A DNA stretch of 36,768 bases from Melioribacteraceae bacterium (GTDB lineage Bacteria; Bacteroidota; Ignavibacteria; Ignavibacteriales; Melioribacteraceae), in assembly GCA_026983755.1 (NCBI GenBank), contig JALSTL010000169.1:1-36768 (forward strand), written 5' to 3'. The notes below the pieces were generated by a model. That model did not search any database, was not told the origin of the DNA, and was given only the letters and a program-made list of their open reading frames with translations. The translations under genes were made by a program, and so were the position numbers. Position 1 is the stretch's first letter. The number at the start of each line of letters is the position of its first letter. Of the stretch, positions 33,955 to 36,768 are shown piece by piece.

Positions 33955-34431
33955 ATGGCTGATTTAAAAATGCCGGAATTAAACAATGTTATGATAGCAG
34001 GAAACTTAACTAAAGATCCTATTTTTAGAGAAACTTCTAATAATACTCCTGTAGTAAATTTTCACATAGCTGCTAACCGGCGTTATAAAGACAGCAGCAA
34101 TCAATGGCAAGAAGATGTTTGCTATGTTGGTGTTGTTGCATGGAATAAACTGGCTGAAAGCTGTAAAAACAGATTGGCAAAAGGAAGTGCTGTTTTGGTT
34201 GACGGTGAATTACAAAGCAGAACATTTAAAACCGACGACGATAAAAATAGAACAATTGTCGAAATCAAAGCCAAAAGAATACAGTTCTTAAATAAAAACG
34301 GTAAAACTTCATCTACCGAAACTAGTAACGAAGATCAAAGTAAAGATACCGATACAAATATAAGCGATAATTCTTTTGATAAATTTCTAAGCGATGAAGA
34401 ATCGGATTTAATTAACGACGATAAAAATTAA
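33955..34431 (+). CDS. ssb: Single-stranded DNA-binding protein
   Basis: OB-fold protein that coats ssDNA in replication and repair. Residues 8-118 match the Ssb core: LNNVMIAGNLTKDPIFRET, VVNFHIAANRRYKDSSNQWQ, DVCYVGVVAWNKLAESC, LAKGSAVLVDGELQSRTF. Residues 119-158 are the disordered acidic tail. The tail ends SDEESDLINDDKN and lacks the terminal D-[IL]-P-F that most Ssb proteins use to recruit partners. Good ribosome site (GGAGG). Sits between rpsF and rpsR as in most bacteria. Confidence 0.96.
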   Translation: MADLKMPELNNVMIAGNLTKDPIFRETSNNTPVVNFHIAANRRYKDSSNQWQEDVCYVGVVAWNKLAESCKNRLAKGSAVLVDGELQSRTFKTDDDKNRTIVEIKAKRIQFLNKNGKTSSTETSNEDQSKDTDTNISDNSFDKFLSDEESDLINDDKN

Positions 34432-34443
34432 AGGATTTAAAAA

Positions 34444-34659
34444 ATGAAACCAAAATATAAAAAAACCAGACGTATAATAACGGATTATATTGATTACAAA
34501 GATGGTAAAAAACTATCCAAATTTATTTCAGACCAAGGGAAAATAATTCCCAGACGAATAACCGGATTAAGTGCAAAACAACATCGTGAACTTGTTAGAG
34601 CAATTAAAAGAGCCAGACAAGTTGCGATTTTACCGTTTGTTTCAGAAGCAGTAAAGTAA
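34444..34659 (+). CDS. rpsR: 30S ribosomal protein S18
   Basis: Partner of S6 on the 30S platform. 71 residues. Hallmarks are the [19 protein letters not shown] segment, then [30 protein letters not shown], with basic ends. No Cys zinc motif at the N-terminus. Twelve bases after ssb. Confidence 0.97.
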   Translation: MKPKYKKTRRIITDYIDYKDGKKLSKFISDQGKIIPRRITGLSAKQHRELVRAIKRARQVAILPFVSEAVK

Positions 34660-34674
34660 TAAGGAGATATTTTA

Positions 34675-35118
34675 ATGAAAGTAATTCTAAGAAAAGATTT
34701 TGAACAACTTGGCAAAATAGGAGATCTAGTTGAAGTAAAAAACGGCTATGCTAGAAATTTTCTTTTACCTCGTCAAATAGCTTATGTTGCTACCAAAGGC
34801 AATATTAAAGCTTTGGAAGAAGAAAAAAAACAATATGCCAAACGGGAAATTAAACAACTTGAAGATGCAAAAACCATGGCTGCGGAATTGGAAAAAGTTT
34901 CTATCACCATTCCCGTTAAAGTTGGAGAAGAAGACAAAATTTTCGGTTCCGTTACAACCCAAATGATTGCAGATGCTTTAAAAGAAAAAAATTATAATAT
35001 TGATAAAAGAAAAATTATTTTAGACGAACCGATTAAAGCTTTAGGTATTTATGAAGTTAATATTAAACTTCATAACGATGTTAATACAATTGTTAAAACT
35101 TGGGTAGTAAGAGAATAA
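34675..35118 (+). CDS. rplI: 50S ribosomal protein L9
   Basis: Two-domain 23S rRNA-binding protein at the L1 stalk base. 147 residues: N-terminal domain MKVILRKDFEQLGKIGDLVEV with GYARNFLLPRQIA (residues 23-35), a long connecting helix, and the C-terminal domain (IFGSVTTQMIADALKE to the end). AAGGAGAT ahead of the ATG. Last gene of the cluster, followed by a strong terminator. Confidence 0.97.
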   Translation: MKVILRKDFEQLGKIGDLVEVKNGYARNFLLPRQIAYVATKGNIKALEEEKKQYAKREIKQLEDAKTMAAELEKVSITIPVKVGEEDKIFGSVTTQMIADALKEKNYNIDKRKIILDEPIKALGIYEVNIKLHNDVNTIVKTWVVRE

Positions 35119-35140
35119 TATTTCCCGCAATATTTAATAA

Positions 35141-35172
35141 CAAACCCCGATAATTTTGTTGGGGTTTTTTTA
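35141..35172 (+). terminator. Rho-independent terminator after rplI
   Basis: AAACCCC (35142-35148) pairs with GGGGTTT (35161-35167) over a 12-base loop and runs into seven T. It ends the ribosomal protein cluster 23 bases after the rplI stop. Confidence 0.88.
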
Positions 35173-35336
35173 TATCCACTTTATTAGCCATGCTCTTTTT
35201 CTCAATTAAATTTTATTCAAATAAAATAAACCAATAACCGTAAAATAAAAAAGTATAAACCGTTTTTCAGCTTATAAATTTTATAAATATTTGTAGAAAA
35301 CTATGTAAAAAACAGTTTGAAATCATAGTATTTTCG

Positions 35337-35365
35337 TTGATTTTTTTTGCTTATCTATCTATATT
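35337..35365 (+). promoter_or_regulatory. Possible secD promoter
   Basis: TTGATT (35337-35342) and TATATT (35360-35365) with a 17-base spacer, about 50 bases before the secD start. The rest of the 245-base gap after the rplI terminator shows nothing else. Confidence 0.5.
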
Positions 35366-35417
35366 AGAAGTCTTATTTTAAATTATATCAATTACTAATA
35401 AAACTTTACCGGTTAAT

Positions 35418-36768
35418 ATGAAAGAGTTGAGATTTAGAAGCATTTTGGTTATTGCCGCAGTCGCATTAAGTTTGTATTTATTATATCCAACATATCAGGA
35501 TATAAATTATTCAAAACAAGTAACCCGTCAAATAAATAGTATTAAGGAAAAATTAAAAACAACAAACCCGAACTTAAGCACCGAAAATTTGGAATCCATA
35601 TTACAATTTAAAGAAGACAGCATCCGCGTAGCAAACCCTGCAATAAAAAAAGCTCGCGAAAAAAGACTTAAACTCGGTTTGGATTTGCAAGGCGGAATGT
35701 ACCTTGTAATGGAAGTTAATACCGGAAAACTTTTGGAACGTTTGGCAAAAGATCCTGACGAACAATTCAAAAAGATGTTGAAAGAAACGGAAAAAATTGC
35801 CAAATCATCCGGGGAAGATGTTGTTGATATTCTTGCAAAAAAATTGAAAGAAAAAAAGATACGATTAAGCCGATATTTCGGTTCAATCAGGCAAGAAGAC
35901 AGTGATATTATTGACAATCTGAAAAAGCAAGAAACCGATGCTGTTTCCAGAGCAATAGAAATTATCAGAAATAGAGTTGACCAATACGGGGTTTCAGAAC
36001 CGTCAATTCAAAAACAAGGTGCCAGAAGAATTGTTATTGAACTACCCGGCATTGCAAAAAAAGAAGAAGCTAAAAATCTTTTACAAGGCAGAGCAATGCT
36101 GGAATTTAAATTGGTTAAAGATCCGGATTTTGCTTTCCCTATCATTAAAAGAATTGATGAAGTTTTGGCCAGTCAATACGCTAAAGATTCTTCCAATTCT
36201 TTTGTAGATTCAACTTTGGCAAATGAACAATCCGAAGAGGAATTCGCAAAAAAACATCCTTTCCTTTCTGTTGCAAGAATGATTTCCCAACAAAGCGCAG
36301 ATTTGGTTGTTAAAGAAAACGAAAGAGATATTATAAAAAATTATCTTCGCAGACCCGAAATTAAAAACATCATTCCCAACAATGTTGAATTTGTGTTTTC
36401 CGCCAAACCTGATATTGTCCAAAACGGAATTAAATACTACAGACTTTATTTAGTAAATAAATTGCCCGAGCTAACCGGTGAAGTAATAGTTGACGCACAA
36501 GCAAATATAGACCCGGCAACAACCAAAGCAATTGTTACAATGAAAATGAATGGCGACGGTGCACGTGAATGGTCTAGAATAACCGGTGCAAATATTCACA
36601 AAAGATGTGCAATTGTTTTGGACGGTTATGTTTATACCGCTCCCGTTATTCAAGGGAAAATTCCAAACGGAAGTTCTCAAATTAGCGGCATGGCAAATTT
36701 GGAAGAAGCCAAGTTAATTGAAATTGTACTTAAAGCAGGAGCATTGCCTGCTCCGATTGATATTATAG
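35418..36768 (+). CDS. secD: Protein translocase subunit SecD, partial (3' end off window)
   Basis: Accessory subunit of the Sec translocon that uses the proton or sodium gradient to complete protein export. 450 codons are in the window without a stop. Residues 8-25 are the first membrane helix (SILVIAAVALSLYLLYP). KLGLDLQGGMYLVMEV (about 87-102) is the SecD signature at the start of the periplasmic P1 domain. AIEIIRNRVDQYGVSEPSIQKQG is the second conserved block, and TGEVIVDAQANID with RCAIVLDGYVYTAPVIQGKI leads to the start of the next membrane region (LKAGALPAPI). Whether SecF is fused or separate is not visible. The envelope proteins encoded to the left depend on this export. Confidence 0.95.
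   Translation, partial: MKELRFRSILVIAAVALSLYLLYPTYQDINYSKQVTRQINSIKEKLKTTNPNLSTENLESILQFKEDSIRVANPAIKKAREKRLKLGLDLQGGMYLVMEVNTGKLLERLAKDPDEQFKKMLKETEKIAKSSGEDVVDILAKKLKEKKIRLSRYFGSIRQEDSDIIDNLKKQETDAVSRAIEIIRNRVDQYGVSEPSIQKQGARRIVIELPGIAKKEEAKNLLQGRAMLEFKLVKDPDFAFPIIKRIDEVLASQYAKDSSNSFVDSTLANEQSEEEFAKKHPFLSVARMISQQSADLVVKENERDIIKNYLRRPEIKNIIPNNVEFVFSAKPDIVQNGIKYYRLYLVNKLPELTGEVIVDAQANIDPATTKAIVTMKMNGDGAREWSRITGANIHKRCAIVLDGYVYTAPVIQGKIPNGSSQISGMANLEEAKLIEIVLKAGALPAPIDII

Noticed and set aside
35528..35917. Open frame of 129 codons on the minus strand inside secD
   Set aside because: The plus-strand frame encodes unmistakable SecD motifs over the same bases. The minus frame is a low-complexity shadow.

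Overview
The window is AT-rich (by eye roughly 30% G+C) bacterial chromosome. The gene set points to the Ignavibacteria / Chlorobi side of the Bacteroidota (FCB) superphylum. Evidence: a fused lpxC-fabZ gene; two skp/ompH genes between bamA and lpxD; and an exported protein whose C-terminal half begins LPVELTTF and continues with an LNWETATEVNNYGF-type module, the hallmark tail of type IX-secreted proteins in this group. No tRNA, rRNA, CRISPR array, insertion sequence or phage gene was seen. The placement is inference from gene content.

Region 1 (1-2295) is sparse. It holds the 5' part of an exported, probably T9SS-sorted protein running off the left edge on the minus strand, then two tiny single-membrane-span proteins in tandem on the same strand (989-1284), then about 1 kb without a convincing gene but with several hairpins and a degenerate repeat. 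Region 2 (2296-4065, minus) holds a polyprenyl-phosphate sugar-1-phosphate transferase with an unusual C-terminal extension and an MlaE-type lipid transport permease with no ATPase or MCE partner beside it. Region 3 (4066-5912) holds ilvE with a clear terminator, bracketed by two diverged copies of a palindromic repeat.

Region 4 (5850-7211) is the most interesting locus. A full-length LexA lies behind a TTGACA/TATATT promoter overlapped by two identical-architecture operators (TAGTG-N10-CACTA). It is followed at 9-bp gaps by a stand-alone WYL-like protein of 82 residues and an uncharacterised 133-residue protein that may be a degenerate nuclease fold. This is a candidate self-regulated, damage-inducible operon not matching the known lexA gene cassettes.

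Region 5 (7649-24695, plus) is an envelope biogenesis block: uppS, bamA, skp, skp, lpxD, lpxC-fabZ, lpxA, a LipM-like octanoyltransferase, a secreted beta-propeller, the heptose adenylyltransferase hldE2/rfaE2, tamB and rnr. Together they make the undecaprenyl carrier, early lipid A precursors and the heptose donor, and the machinery that inserts and chaperones outer membrane proteins. Region 6 (24782-29061) holds a large exported gluzincin / beta-propeller / beta-barrel protein, an FmdB zinc ribbon and a membrane-anchored lipoprotein.

Region 7 (29107-36768, plus) is a housekeeping run: prs behind a near-consensus promoter, rplY (ctc), pth, hppA, rpsF, ssb, rpsR and rplI, closed by a terminator, then secD running off the right edge. 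Promoters here (lexA, uppS, prs) match TTGACA-N17/18-TATATT-like sigma70 elements rather than the TTTG / TAnnTTTG type of Bacteroidia. Start codons include GTG and TTG.
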